Positions 10,393 to 18,961 of a DNA stretch of 33,808 bases are shown here, piece by piece; position 1 is the first letter of the stretch, and every line of letters begins with the position of its first letter. The translations under genes were made by a program, and so were the position numbers. The notes below the pieces were generated by a model, which was given only the letters and a program-made list of their open reading frames with translations, searched no databases and was not told the DNA's origin. Source of the DNA: Octadecabacter sp. (GTDB lineage Bacteria; Pseudomonadota; Alphaproteobacteria; Rhodobacterales; Rhodobacteraceae); assembly GCA_018608045.1 (NCBI GenBank), contig JABBAI010000028.1:1-33808 (forward strand). Reading direction: 5' to 3'.

Positions 10393-10404
10393 ATACCATG
10401 GTAT
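10393..10404. promoter_or_regulatory. Candidate GntR/FCD operator
   Basis: Perfect palindrome ATACCATGGTAT in the divergent intergenic region, flanked by half-site-like AATACCA and GTAT. Confidence 0.5.
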
Positions 10405-10457
10405 TTCATTGTATCAACCCTCTCGCATTCGGGTTCAAACAGAACTAGACCATCGAT

Positions 10458-11102
10458 ATGGTAAAATCATCTTTTTCGCACGTGCGCGCTTGGGTCTTTG
10501 ATCTTGATCACACGTTGTATCCGCCCAAGGTGGCGCTGTTTGATCAGATCGAAGTGTTAATGACCGATTATGTGTCCGGCATTTTGAACGTCGACCGACA
10601 AGAGGCAAACCGCCTGCGGGACCACTACTGGCGCGGCTATGGCACCACGTTGGCGGGGCTGATGGCGGAACATAACATTGAACCCGATCCCTTTTTGATC
10701 GCGGTCCATGACATCGATTTCAGCGTTTTGCCGCCCGCGCCCGATCTGGCCGCCGCGATCCGTGCGCTTCCGGGGCGTAAAATTGTCTATACAAACGGTA
10801 CAGCGCCCTATGCGCGAAACGTGCTTAAAGCGCGCGCATTGGATGGTGTTTTTGATGCCGTTTATGGTGTTGAACACGCAAATTACCGCCCCAAGCCCGA
10901 ACAAGCCGCGTTTGAAGCGGTCTTCACGCTGGACAAGCTGCCGCCTGAACAGGGTGCGATGTTTGAGGACGACATTCGCAACCTTCAAGCGCCCCACGCC
11001 ATGGGCATGCGCACAGTTCACGTTGCCCCGAAGGCGGATCATCACGACCATATTCACCACCACACGGATGATTTGACGGCTTTCTTGTCGCAGCTGGTCT
11101 AA
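10458..11102 (+). CDS. HAD-family pyrimidine 5'-nucleotidase-like protein
   Basis: WVFDLDHTLYPP, IVYTNGTAPYARNVL, YRPKPEQAAFEAV, FEDDIRNLQAPHAMGMRTVHV HAD motifs. Confidence 0.88.
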   Translation: MVKSSFSHVRAWVFDLDHTLYPPKVALFDQIEVLMTDYVSGILNVDRQEANRLRDHYWRGYGTTLAGLMAEHNIEPDPFLIAVHDIDFSVLPPAPDLAAAIRALPGRKIVYTNGTAPYARNVLKARALDGVFDAVYGVEHANYRPKPEQAAFEAVFTLDKLPPEQGAMFEDDIRNLQAPHAMGMRTVHVAPKADHHDHIHHHTDDLTAFLSQLV

Positions 11103-11143
11103 CGCGCCTTTCCTGACAGCGCACGCAGGCCTATGTCTAGAGT

Positions 11144-12340
11144 ATGAAACAAACTGACCTCTTCATCTCTGGCGGCGGGGTAGCTGGTTTAACTGCCGCT
11201 GCGGCCTTTGGCACGGCGGGTTTTTCTGTTGTAATCGCAGACCCCGTGCCGCCAATCACCGACAAAGCGGTGATCGGTGCGGACCTGCGCACGACCGCGT
11301 TCTTGCAACCTGCCCGTGATTTTCTGGACGCTGCGGGTCTTTGGGACCGCCTAGCGCCCCACGCGACCCCGCTTCAGATTATGCGCATTGTGGACGCAGG
11401 TGGCGCGGAGCCGATCCCGCGTGTAACCCGCGATTTTGATGCTGCCGATATTTCAGACCTGCCGTTTGGCTGGAACCTTCCCAATTGGTTGTTGCGCCGT
11501 GAAATGGTGGCGCGGATGGCAGATTTGCCCAATGTCGACTTTCGATCCGGGGTGGGATTTGCGTCCATGCTGACCCGCACCGCAAACGCGCGTGTGACCT
11601 TGACGGACGGCAGTCGCGTGACCGCCAAATTGGTCATCGGGGCAGACGGGCGCGCGTCCCCTGTGCGCCATGCGGCAAACATCGACGTCAAAACAACGCG
11701 CTACGGGCAAAAGGCCGTAACCTTCGCCGTCACACACGACGCCCCGCACGACAATATTTCCACGGAGGTGCACCGCACAGGCGGGCCGTTCACGCTCGTT
11801 CCCCTCCCCGATCACGACGGCAAACCCTGTTCGGCCGTGGTCTGGATGGAAGACGGCGCAGAGGCCACGCGCCTTGCCGCCCTGCCCGAGGATGATTTCA
11901 ACGCCGAAGCCACCGCGCGCTCTGCCAACACCTATGGCCCCTTGATCCTCGCTAGCCGCCGCATGGTTTGGCCCATCATCAGCCAGATTGCCGATAAAAT
12001 GTCAGGCGAACGCACGGCACTTGTCGCTGAAGCCGCCCATGTCGTGCCCCCGATTGGTGCGCAGGGGCTGAACATGTCGCTCGCTGATTTGGCCTGTCTT
12101 CTTGATCTTGCGGCAGCGAAGCCCGACACATTGGGTGATGCCCAGATGCTTGAAAAATACCACGCCACCCGCCACCGTGATATCAGCGTTCGGGTGAAAG
12201 GCGTGGACCTCCTCAATCGCGCATCGCAAGCCGAAAATCCGCTGCTGCGTGATCTGCGCGCCAAAGGGGTTGAGGCGCTTTATGGTCTTGCCCCATTGCG
12301 TAAAACGCTGATGCGGCTTGGACTGGGCGCAAAGGGTTAA
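11144..12340 (+). CDS. UbiH/UbiF/COQ6-family FAD-dependent hydroxylase
   Basis: GGGVAGLTAAAAFGTAGFSVVIAD, LVIGADGRASPVR, AEAAHVVPPIGAQGLNMSLADLACL. Confidence 0.9.
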   Translation: MKQTDLFISGGGVAGLTAAAAFGTAGFSVVIADPVPPITDKAVIGADLRTTAFLQPARDFLDAAGLWDRLAPHATPLQIMRIVDAGGAEPIPRVTRDFDAADISDLPFGWNLPNWLLRREMVARMADLPNVDFRSGVGFASMLTRTANARVTLTDGSRVTAKLVIGADGRASPVRHAANIDVKTTRYGQKAVTFAVTHDAPHDNISTEVHRTGGPFTLVPLPDHDGKPCSAVVWMEDGAEATRLAALPEDDFNAEATARSANTYGPLILASRRMVWPIISQIADKMSGERTALVAEAAHVVPPIGAQGLNMSLADLACLLDLAAAKPDTLGDAQMLEKYHATRHRDISVRVKGVDLLNRASQAENPLLRDLRAKGVEALYGLAPLRKTLMRLGLGAKG

Positions 12341-12418
12341 CGCACACCCGCACTTTCCCCGCCCTCAGCCCCATGGCATACTGCGCAAAACCAAAACTAA
12401 AACAGGCGCGGTAGCACA

Positions 12419-14383
12419 ATGGCAAACGATCTTCTCAGCGGGCAAACGTCGTCCTACTATGATGCCTCCTCGATTGAAGTCCTTGAGGATATGGAACACG
12501 TCCGCCTCCGCCCGGGCATGTATATCGGCGGCAAGGACGACCGCGCGCTGCACCATATGGTTGCCGAAATCGTCGACAACTCCATGGACGAAGCAGTTGC
12601 AGGCCATGCCACTTGGATTGAAGTTGAACTGCACGCGAACGGCCACGTCACCGTGCGCGACAACGGGCGGGGTATTCCGATCGGAATGCACCCGAAGCTC
12701 CCGAATAAATCAGCGCTCGAAGTCATCTTTTGTACCCTGAACGCAGGCGGCAAATTTTCGGGCGATAGCTATCAGACATCGGGTGGTTTGCATGGTGTGG
12801 GTTCATCTGTGGTCAACGCCCTGTCCGATCACCTTCGGGTAGAAGTGGCGATCAACAAAGAACTCCATATGATGGAATTTTCGCGCGGCGTGCCACAGGC
12901 GCCTTTGGCCAAGATCGGGGCGGCCCCCAACCGTCGTGGCACCGCCGTGACCTTCCACCCCGACGCGGATATTTTCGGCTCGCTTGAATTCAAACCCTCC
13001 CGCCTGTTCAAGATGGCACGATCAAAGGCCTATCTGTTCAGCGGCGTTGAAATCCGCTGGAAGACTGAGATCAACGACGGCGAGACACCGCTTGAAGCGA
13101 CCTTCAAATTCCCGGGTGGTTTGGCTGATTACCTCAATGAAACGCTGGCGGGTGCGACGACCTATAGCGAAAAACCTTTTGCGGGCACCGTTGATTTTAC
13201 GGACAAATTCAACGTCCCCGGCAAGGTCGAATGGGCCATCAACTGGACCCCGACCCGCGACGGTTTCATCCAATCCTACTGTAACACCGTGCCCACGCCA
13301 GAGGGCGGCACGCACGAACAGGGGTTCTGGAACGCGGTCCTTAAGGGCATCAAATCCTACGGCGAACGCGTCAACAACAAGAAGGCCACGACCATCACCC
13401 GCGAGGATTTGACCACGGGTGCAGGCGCGCTCGTGTCCTGTTTCATCCGCGATCCCGAATTTGTCGGCCAGACCAAAGACCGCCTTGCCACGACGGACGC
13501 GCAGCGCATGGTGAACCTCGCTGTGGCGGACCATTTCGACAACTGGTTGGCGGCAGATACCAAATCGGCGGGCGCGATACTCGACTTCCTCGTACTGCGC
13601 GCCGAGGAACGTCTGCGCCGCAAGCAGGAAAAAGAAACATCGCGCAAAACGGCCACACAAAAGCTGCGTTTGCCCGGAAAGCTGACCGATTGTTCGTCCA
13701 AAACCCGCGAAGGTACGGAGCTGTTTATCGTTGAGGGCGATTCAGCGGGTGGATCTGCGAAAATGGCGCGGGATCGCAAGACCCAAGCACTGCTGCCGTT
13801 GCGTGGTAAAATCCTGAACGTGTTGGGCGCTGCATCTTCCAAGCTGGGTTCAAATGCAGAAATTAGCGATTTAACACAAGCGCTTGGCGTGCAACTGGGC
13901 GCAAAATTCAACGTCGATGATCTGCGCTATGACAAGGTCATCATCATGACGGATGCGGACGTGGACGGCGCGCATATTGCCGCATTGTTGATGACGTTTT
14001 TCTTCAGCCAGATGCGCCCGATGATCGATGCCGGGCATTTATATTTGGCGTGCCCGCCCCTGTTCCGCGTCACCCAAGGCGCGCGGCGCGAATATTGTCT
14101 GGATGAGGCCGAAAAGAACGAGGTCCTCGCCCGTGGTTTGGGCGGCAGCGGCAAAATGGACGTCAGCCGCTTCAAGGGTCTGGGCGAAATGGACGCGAAG
14201 GATTTGAAAGAAACCACGATGAACGTGAAAACCCGCAAACTGATCCGCGTGTCAATCGACGAGGACGCCGACGAGGCCGGAGAAACCGCCGATCTGGTAG
14301 AGCGTTTGATGGGGAAGAAGCCGGAGATGCGGTTCCAGTATATTCAGGAAAACGCGCGGTTTGTTGAGGAGTTGGATGTTTGA
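12419..14383 (+). CDS. parE: DNA topoisomerase IV subunit B
   Basis: 654 aa; [68 protein letters not shown]. Confidence 0.96.
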   Translation: MANDLLSGQTSSYYDASSIEVLEDMEHVRLRPGMYIGGKDDRALHHMVAEIVDNSMDEAVAGHATWIEVELHANGHVTVRDNGRGIPIGMHPKLPNKSALEVIFCTLNAGGKFSGDSYQTSGGLHGVGSSVVNALSDHLRVEVAINKELHMMEFSRGVPQAPLAKIGAAPNRRGTAVTFHPDADIFGSLEFKPSRLFKMARSKAYLFSGVEIRWKTEINDGETPLEATFKFPGGLADYLNETLAGATTYSEKPFAGTVDFTDKFNVPGKVEWAINWTPTRDGFIQSYCNTVPTPEGGTHEQGFWNAVLKGIKSYGERVNNKKATTITREDLTTGAGALVSCFIRDPEFVGQTKDRLATTDAQRMVNLAVADHFDNWLAADTKSAGAILDFLVLRAEERLRRKQEKETSRKTATQKLRLPGKLTDCSSKTREGTELFIVEGDSAGGSAKMARDRKTQALLPLRGKILNVLGAASSKLGSNAEISDLTQALGVQLGAKFNVDDLRYDKVIIMTDADVDGAHIAALLMTFFFSQMRPMIDAGHLYLACPPLFRVTQGARREYCLDEAEKNEVLARGLGGSGKMDVSRFKGLGEMDAKDLKETTMNVKTRKLIRVSIDEDADEAGETADLVERLMGKKPEMRFQYIQENARFVEELDV

Positions 14384-14953
14384 GCGTTTGACTCGAGAGC
14401 TAATGCTTTGCTGGAAGTCATTGTTGGGACCTTTCCTCAGTTTCATTCTTCGCAACATAATCCCGATATTTATCGGGCCTTGGTTTGTTATTATCATGGT
14501 GTTCAGTACATCCACACAACGCTTTGTGGACAACCCCGCCGAGAACGTCATTTTTATTTCCTCAATCATCCAGTGGGATGGCAGGTTTTGGGGTTTATGC
14601 TCCCAAGCCTAATTTCTTCGATATTTCTTTTATACTCAGCGATCCCTCGACATTTAATTTTTAGCGCCGTCATGCTCGGCGTCATTTTGCCCGGGTATTT
14701 TGCGCTCCTGTATCTCATCATTGAAGTTCACCCTGCCCGTAGCTGTGTCAGCGGCATCACTTCAATCGAAGACGCTTATTATTTTTCGATTACGACCTAT
14801 ACGACTCTAGGTTACGGCGATTTCACCCCAACGGAATGGTGCCGTGCGTTGACATCATTTCAAGCCTTGCTTGGCCTGTTCACGATTGGAGTGTTCCCCG
14901 CACTCATTATCTCTGAACTTCGAAGGAGCGAAACCCGCGAGATCAGTAGCTAG
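14376..14953 (+). pseudogene. two-TM potassium channel family protein, interrupted by a -1 frameshift near 14583-14596
   Basis: Frame 0: [43 protein letters not shown]...SSIIQWDGRFWG (GAGGAG RBS, ATG at 14376). It continues in the -1 frame as FMLPSLISSIFLLYSAIP...DAYYFSITTYTTLGYGDFTPTEW with K+ selectivity filter TLGYGD. Confidence 0.75.
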
Positions 14954-14969
14954 GCTTACATGTGACGCT

Positions 14970-15019
14970 GCGCCCTCCTCATAAGGGAGGTACGGGCGCT
15001 GCCAAAACTTCGTTTTGGC
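14970..15019. repeat. Two adjacent inverted repeats (hairpins)
   Basis: GCGCCC-TCC...GGA-GGTAC-GGGCGC (14970-14999) followed immediately by GCCAAAAC-TTC-GTTTTGGC (15001-15019). Confidence 0.7.
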
Positions 15020-15244
15020 ATTGGTTCATGGCGCACTCACACCGCAAAAACACACCCCTTGCTAAACACCCACCGAACGCCCACGTTACTTATGCAGGTC
15101 CGCGTTGCAAAAAAAACGCCCTCCCGCTGCCTTGCTGGCTGCATCGCCCTGACATAGTCCTCCCGTCAGGCAACCCTGCCCTCCGCTTTGCATCGATCCC
15201 CGCGGGATCACCCGTGCGGTCACCCATTTGACGGAGAATTCCCC

Positions 15245-15376
15245 ATGGCCAAAGGCAAATCAGCAGGCAACCGCGAGACCAAGAAGCCGAAAAAAGAGAA
15301 GGTCAAAGTCCTCACCACGTCCAACAGCAACGCTGGCAAGGATGGCATCGTGATCGCGGGTAAGAAGGCGAAATAG
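15245..15376 (+). CDS. small lysine-rich protein (43 aa)
   Basis: MAKGKSAGNRETKKPKKEKVKVLTTSNSNAGKDGIVIAGKKAK preceded by a purine-rich GACGGAGAA RBS-like sequence. Confidence 0.65.
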   Translation: MAKGKSAGNRETKKPKKEKVKVLTTSNSNAGKDGIVIAGKKAK

Positions 15377-15381
15377 AACGG

Positions 15382-15792
15382 CTATTCTTGTATCGTTTCA
15401 AGCCACGTCACCAGCGCCAACAACCGCGCCGGAATAGGCGTTCCTAATCCGTCTTCTTCCACAATCACCGTCGGCCCCAAATCGCCCGCGCCGAATTCTG
15501 GCATGGCGGCGCTGAACGCGGGGTCGCGGTGAAATCCGTCAATCACCCCAAGCACATAGTCGCGCGGGAAGACGCCCTCGTATTGTTCTGACAATCGGGT
15601 CAGATCAGGCGGGATGTTGAACAGTTGCACGCCAAATTCGCCCGCGCCCTTTGCGTCCGCCCCGTGACAGGCCGCGCAGTTTTCTGCAAACAACATGGCA
15701 CCCGCCTCAGCGCTGACGTCCAGTTCTTGTTCCACACAGCCAGCGCCCAGCCCCAAGGCCAAAAGGGGTGCGATCCATTTGATACCTGTCAT
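15382..15792 (-). CDS. c-type cytochrome, predicted lipoprotein
   Basis: MTGIKWIAPLLALGLGAGCVEQEL (lipobox LGAGC), CAACH heme motif, distal AAMPEFG Met ligand. Confidence 0.88.
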   Translation of the reverse strand: MTGIKWIAPLLALGLGAGCVEQELDVSAEAGAMLFAENCAACHGADAKGAGEFGVQLFNIPPDLTRLSEQYEGVFPRDYVLGVIDGFHRDPAFSAAMPEFGAGDLGPTVIVEEDGLGTPIPARLLALVTWLETIQE

Positions 15793-15905
15793 AACGTCCT
15801 CCTCTGTTTTGACCCAGTATAGGCAGCGGCGTTCTGTGCGGCTTTGATCCACATCAACCGCATGCACCACTTGGCTTGCGGGGCGCGGACGCCTACCATC
15901 TAGCC

Positions 15906-16583
15906 ATGCGAATTCTATTTCTTCTTTTGGTCCTTGCGGCCTGTGGACGTGGTCTGACCGACACAGAGCGCGCGTTGATGTTCCCGATCATGGGCGACAC
16001 GTTCAACCCCGATGCCGCCCGCATGGTCGAGGCCGGATTTATCGGCATGACAACCCGCACCTACCTTGCGCGCCCCCAGACCACCTGCCGTGAGAAAATC
16101 AATCCGCCGCCCCGTGGGCCGACCATTCAGGCGCGCACTGCGGGGGCCGTCGCGTGGACCCACGTGTTAACCAATCCCGACTGGACGATTGATAATTATG
16201 CAGAAGGGTTTCCTGATCAATTCAACCTCGTGGGGGCGATGTTTTTCGCCCATGAGATGACGCACATCTGGCAATGGCAAAACCGCGACGTAACAGGGTA
16301 TTCACCCTTTCGCGGATTGGCAGAGAATAAGCCAGGCGTTGATCCCTACCTCTTTGACCCAAATGAACAAATTGCGTTTCTAGACCTTGGGTATGAACAA
16401 CAGGCATCCATGGTTGAGGAGTTTATTTGCTCTCGGACAATCGCGCCAGACGGCGCCCGAACTGAAAGGTTGTGGGACACTTTAAGGGCGGTCATGCCCG
16501 TACAGCACCCAACACAAACGCCGAAAGCCACAGGGGTTTTCGGCGTTTATGAAGATGCAAACTTAGAAGGAGTGTGCGACTAG
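15906..16583 (+). CDS. putative lipoprotein with HExxH metallopeptidase-like motif
   Basis: MRILFLLLVLAACGRG lipobox; FFAHEMTHIWQWQ (HExxH) and downstream LGYEQQASMVEEFI. Confidence 0.65.
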   Translation: MRILFLLLVLAACGRGLTDTERALMFPIMGDTFNPDAARMVEAGFIGMTTRTYLARPQTTCREKINPPPRGPTIQARTAGAVAWTHVLTNPDWTIDNYAEGFPDQFNLVGAMFFAHEMTHIWQWQNRDVTGYSPFRGLAENKPGVDPYLFDPNEQIAFLDLGYEQQASMVEEFICSRTIAPDGARTERLWDTLRAVMPVQHPTQTPKATGVFGVYEDANLEGVCD

Positions 16584-16584
16584 G

Positions 16585-17228
16585 TTAACGCACCGCAAAG
16601 TTAGAGATCGACGCACGGATCGCGGTACCCGTGTCGTCGCTGTCACCGGATACGGCGATGCCAACCAAAGCACCGGGCGCGCCACCAAAGGCCGCTGCAA
16701 AATCGTTCGCGAGGTTCACATTCTCAGAATTGCTGCCCGTTCCGGCCGCGCGCAGGATGACGTTCGCGCCTTGCCCCGGTGCGTAGGGCGAGTTCTGGAT
16801 TGAGCCGCGCGCATGGTTGCCGCCCCAGACATATTGCAGGATGCGCACGTTGGGATTGTTGTTCAGCTGGCGGATGTTCGCGCCCTCCATCGCGTTCGCA
16901 TCGGCCTCTGGGAGGAACACGAAGTAAATGGAAATATTACGATCATCCCCACCCTTGCGGCGCAGATCTGTGGCAGGCACGGATTGATCGACAGACCAGT
17001 TCCACGACGCAGCTGTAGCCCCCCAATCACCACGGCCCGTGCGTGTCCACGCGAGGGACACGCCACCATCAGACACCAGCGTCATGGAACCGCCGTTGAA
17101 CGAATAATCGTTGGAGTTAAAAATCTGGAGGCGTTGTTCGTACCAGCCCCCGCCCCAAATGAGATCGGGCCAGCCGCCACGGAGGACACAGCAAGGGCAA
17201 GCGGGAGAGCGAGGGACAGAATACGCAT
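16585..17228 (-). pseudogene. DUF3047 domain-containing secreted protein, interrupted by a frameshift near 17150-17165
   Basis: Signal peptide frame MRILSLALPLALAVSSVAAGPISFG; the other frame continues GGGWYEQRLQIFNSNDYSFNGGSMTLVSDGGVSLAWT...ATSASW-like WGATAASWNWSV...RKGGDDRNISIYFVFLPEA...VWGGNHARG...GDSDDTGTAIRASISNF. Confidence 0.75.
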
Positions 17229-17312
17229 AAGAAAACCTTTCATTTTGTTGGGGTATACTTGCCAGACAGGCACGGGCGACCTCAACAAAAGGTTTGCAAC
17301 CTCACGCGTTTG

Positions 17313-18272
17313 TCAGGGGTTCGACAACTGGCGTGATGCGGCCCACAGCGCGTCCGGAACGTCGATTTCGCCCATTGGTTCACGGTTCTGTCCCGGAATG
17401 CGTGCGCCATTCTGTGCCGCCACAGCTTGCGCAACACGCGACAGGCGCGCCGCAAAATCAGCGCCGGGTTCCATCAACATATAGAACTGCCCAAGGTCGT
17501 GCGGCTTACCATCCGGCAGCTTTAAGCCACAGACATCCAATGAGTTTACCGAACCTGTCATGCCAGCAGCAAGGACCTCGGCCATCAGGCCAAAGCCCCA
17601 TCCTTTGTAGCCACCAGCAGACACCAACGCGCCCTTTAGGGCCTCCTCGGGGTCGGTCGTCGGTGCACCATGCGCGTCCACGGCCCAGCCCAATGGGATC
17701 GTGTCTCCCGCGGCTTTGGCCATCGTGATTTTGCCAAGTGCGACGGCCGAGGTTGAAAAATCCCAATGCATGCCGCCGTTGGGAAGCGACATTGAAATCG
17801 GGTTGGTGCCGATCACCGCTGCGTTGCCATTTGGGGGTGCTACGACGGGGGACGCATTGGTAAACCCGATCCCAACAAGTCCGGCAGCCGCAATCTGTTC
17901 TGTGAAAAACCCTAGGCTTGTGCAGGTATGTGCATGGGCCACGGCCAAGGTCGCCACCCCGTTTTCATGCGCGGCTTCAATGGCTTGGGGCAATCCGCGT
18001 GCAAAGGCAGGTTGCGCAAACCCGAACCGTGCATCCGCAATCACTTGTCCTGCTTTGGGGCGGGTCACCACGGGGTCGACCTGCCCGTCGACGCGGCCTG
18101 ACGTCAGTTGTGTGCAGTAGCTTTCAAGGTAGTACAGACCGCAAATCACATTGCCAAAGGCCTCTGCGCGCGCAACGGCACGGGCCACTTCACCCGCCTG
18201 CCACGGTGCCGCGCCATGGGCGATCAGTGCAGATTTTGCGACGTCTTCGATTTCGCTAACGAATACCTTCAT
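17313..18272 (-). CDS. Ldh family oxidoreductase (malate/L-lactate dehydrogenase family)
   Basis: ICGLYYLESYC, IGTNPISMSLPNG, WDFSTSAVALGKI, PLGWAVDAHGAPTTDPEEAL, GYKGWGFGLMAEVLA. Confidence 0.9.
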   Translation of the reverse strand: MKVFVSEIEDVAKSALIAHGAAPWQAGEVARAVARAEAFGNVICGLYYLESYCTQLTSGRVDGQVDPVVTRPKAGQVIADARFGFAQPAFARGLPQAIEAAHENGVATLAVAHAHTCTSLGFFTEQIAAAGLVGIGFTNASPVVAPPNGNAAVIGTNPISMSLPNGGMHWDFSTSAVALGKITMAKAAGDTIPLGWAVDAHGAPTTDPEEALKGALVSAGGYKGWGFGLMAEVLAAGMTGSVNSLDVCGLKLPDGKPHDLGQFYMLMEPGADFAARLSRVAQAVAAQNGARIPGQNREPMGEIDVPDALWAASRQLSNP

Positions 18273-18961
18273 GTGATCAATCCTGCTTCTAGGCGCCCGT
18301 CTATCAGACGGATCGTGTGGTCCATCCGCGCGGCCAGTTCCATGTTGTGTGTCGCAATCAAAGCCGACAAACCCGAACCGCGCACAAGATCCATCAAAGC
18401 ATCAAACACGCGATCAGATGTGGCAGGATCAAGGTTGCCTGTAGGTTCATCGGCCAACAACAGCTTCGGTTTGTTTGCAAGCGCGCGACAGAACGCGACG
18501 CGCTGTTGTTCGCCCCCCGACAGGGCCGCAGGACGGTGCGTGGCGCGCCCTTCAACACCAACACGCGCCAACAAACCCATGGCATGTTCTTCCGCCGCGC
18601 CCTGCGCAATGCCATTGGCCAGCTGCGGCAACACGATGTTTTCAAGGGCGCTAAATTCTGGCAACAAATGGTGGAACTGATAGATGAACCCCACATCATT
18701 GCGCCGGATTGCAGTGCGTTTGCGATCCCCCAATTTGGTCATGTCTTCGCCGCCAATCGCGACGGTTCCCGTGTCGGGCGTATCCAGCAATCCTGCGATG
18801 TGAAGCAGCGTCGACTTACCCGCACCGGAGGGCGCCACAAGTGCGACGACTTCGCCCTTGCCGACCCGCAACGATACGCCGTGCAACACCTGCACTTCGT
18901 TGGGTTTGCCTTGATTGTAGCCCTTTTTTAGCTGGTTGAGCTCGAGCGTGACATCATTCAT
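18269..18961 (-). CDS. lolD: lipoprotein-releasing ABC transporter, ATP-binding protein
   Basis: Walker A APSGAGKST, signature LSGGEQQRVAFCRAL, Walker B LLLADEPTGNLD; follows LolC/E permease. Confidence 0.93.
   Translation of the reverse strand: MNDVTLELNQLKKGYNQGKPNEVQVLHGVSLRVGKGEVVALVAPSGAGKSTLLHIAGLLDTPDTGTVAIGGEDMTKLGDRKRTAIRRNDVGFIYQFHHLLPEFSALENIVLPQLANGIAQGAAEEHAMGLLARVGVEGRATHRPAALSGGEQQRVAFCRALANKPKLLLADEPTGNLDPATSDRVFDALMDLVRGSGLSALIATHNMELAARMDHTIRLIDGRLEAGLIT

Noticed and set aside
13022-13660. 212-aa minus-strand ORF
   Set aside because: Antisense shadow of parE.
15195-15215. GATCCCCGCGGGATC as a terminator
   Set aside because: Only 6-bp stem and no U tract in either direction.
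15188-15376. Upstream GTG extension (MHRSPRDHPCGHPF...) of the lysine-rich mini-protein
   Set aside because: The ATG at 15245 has the better RBS; the extension overlaps a GATCCC-CGC-GGGATC hairpin.
16813-17484. 223-aa plus-strand ORF
   Set aside because: Runs antisense across DUF3047 and Ldh genes; no motifs.
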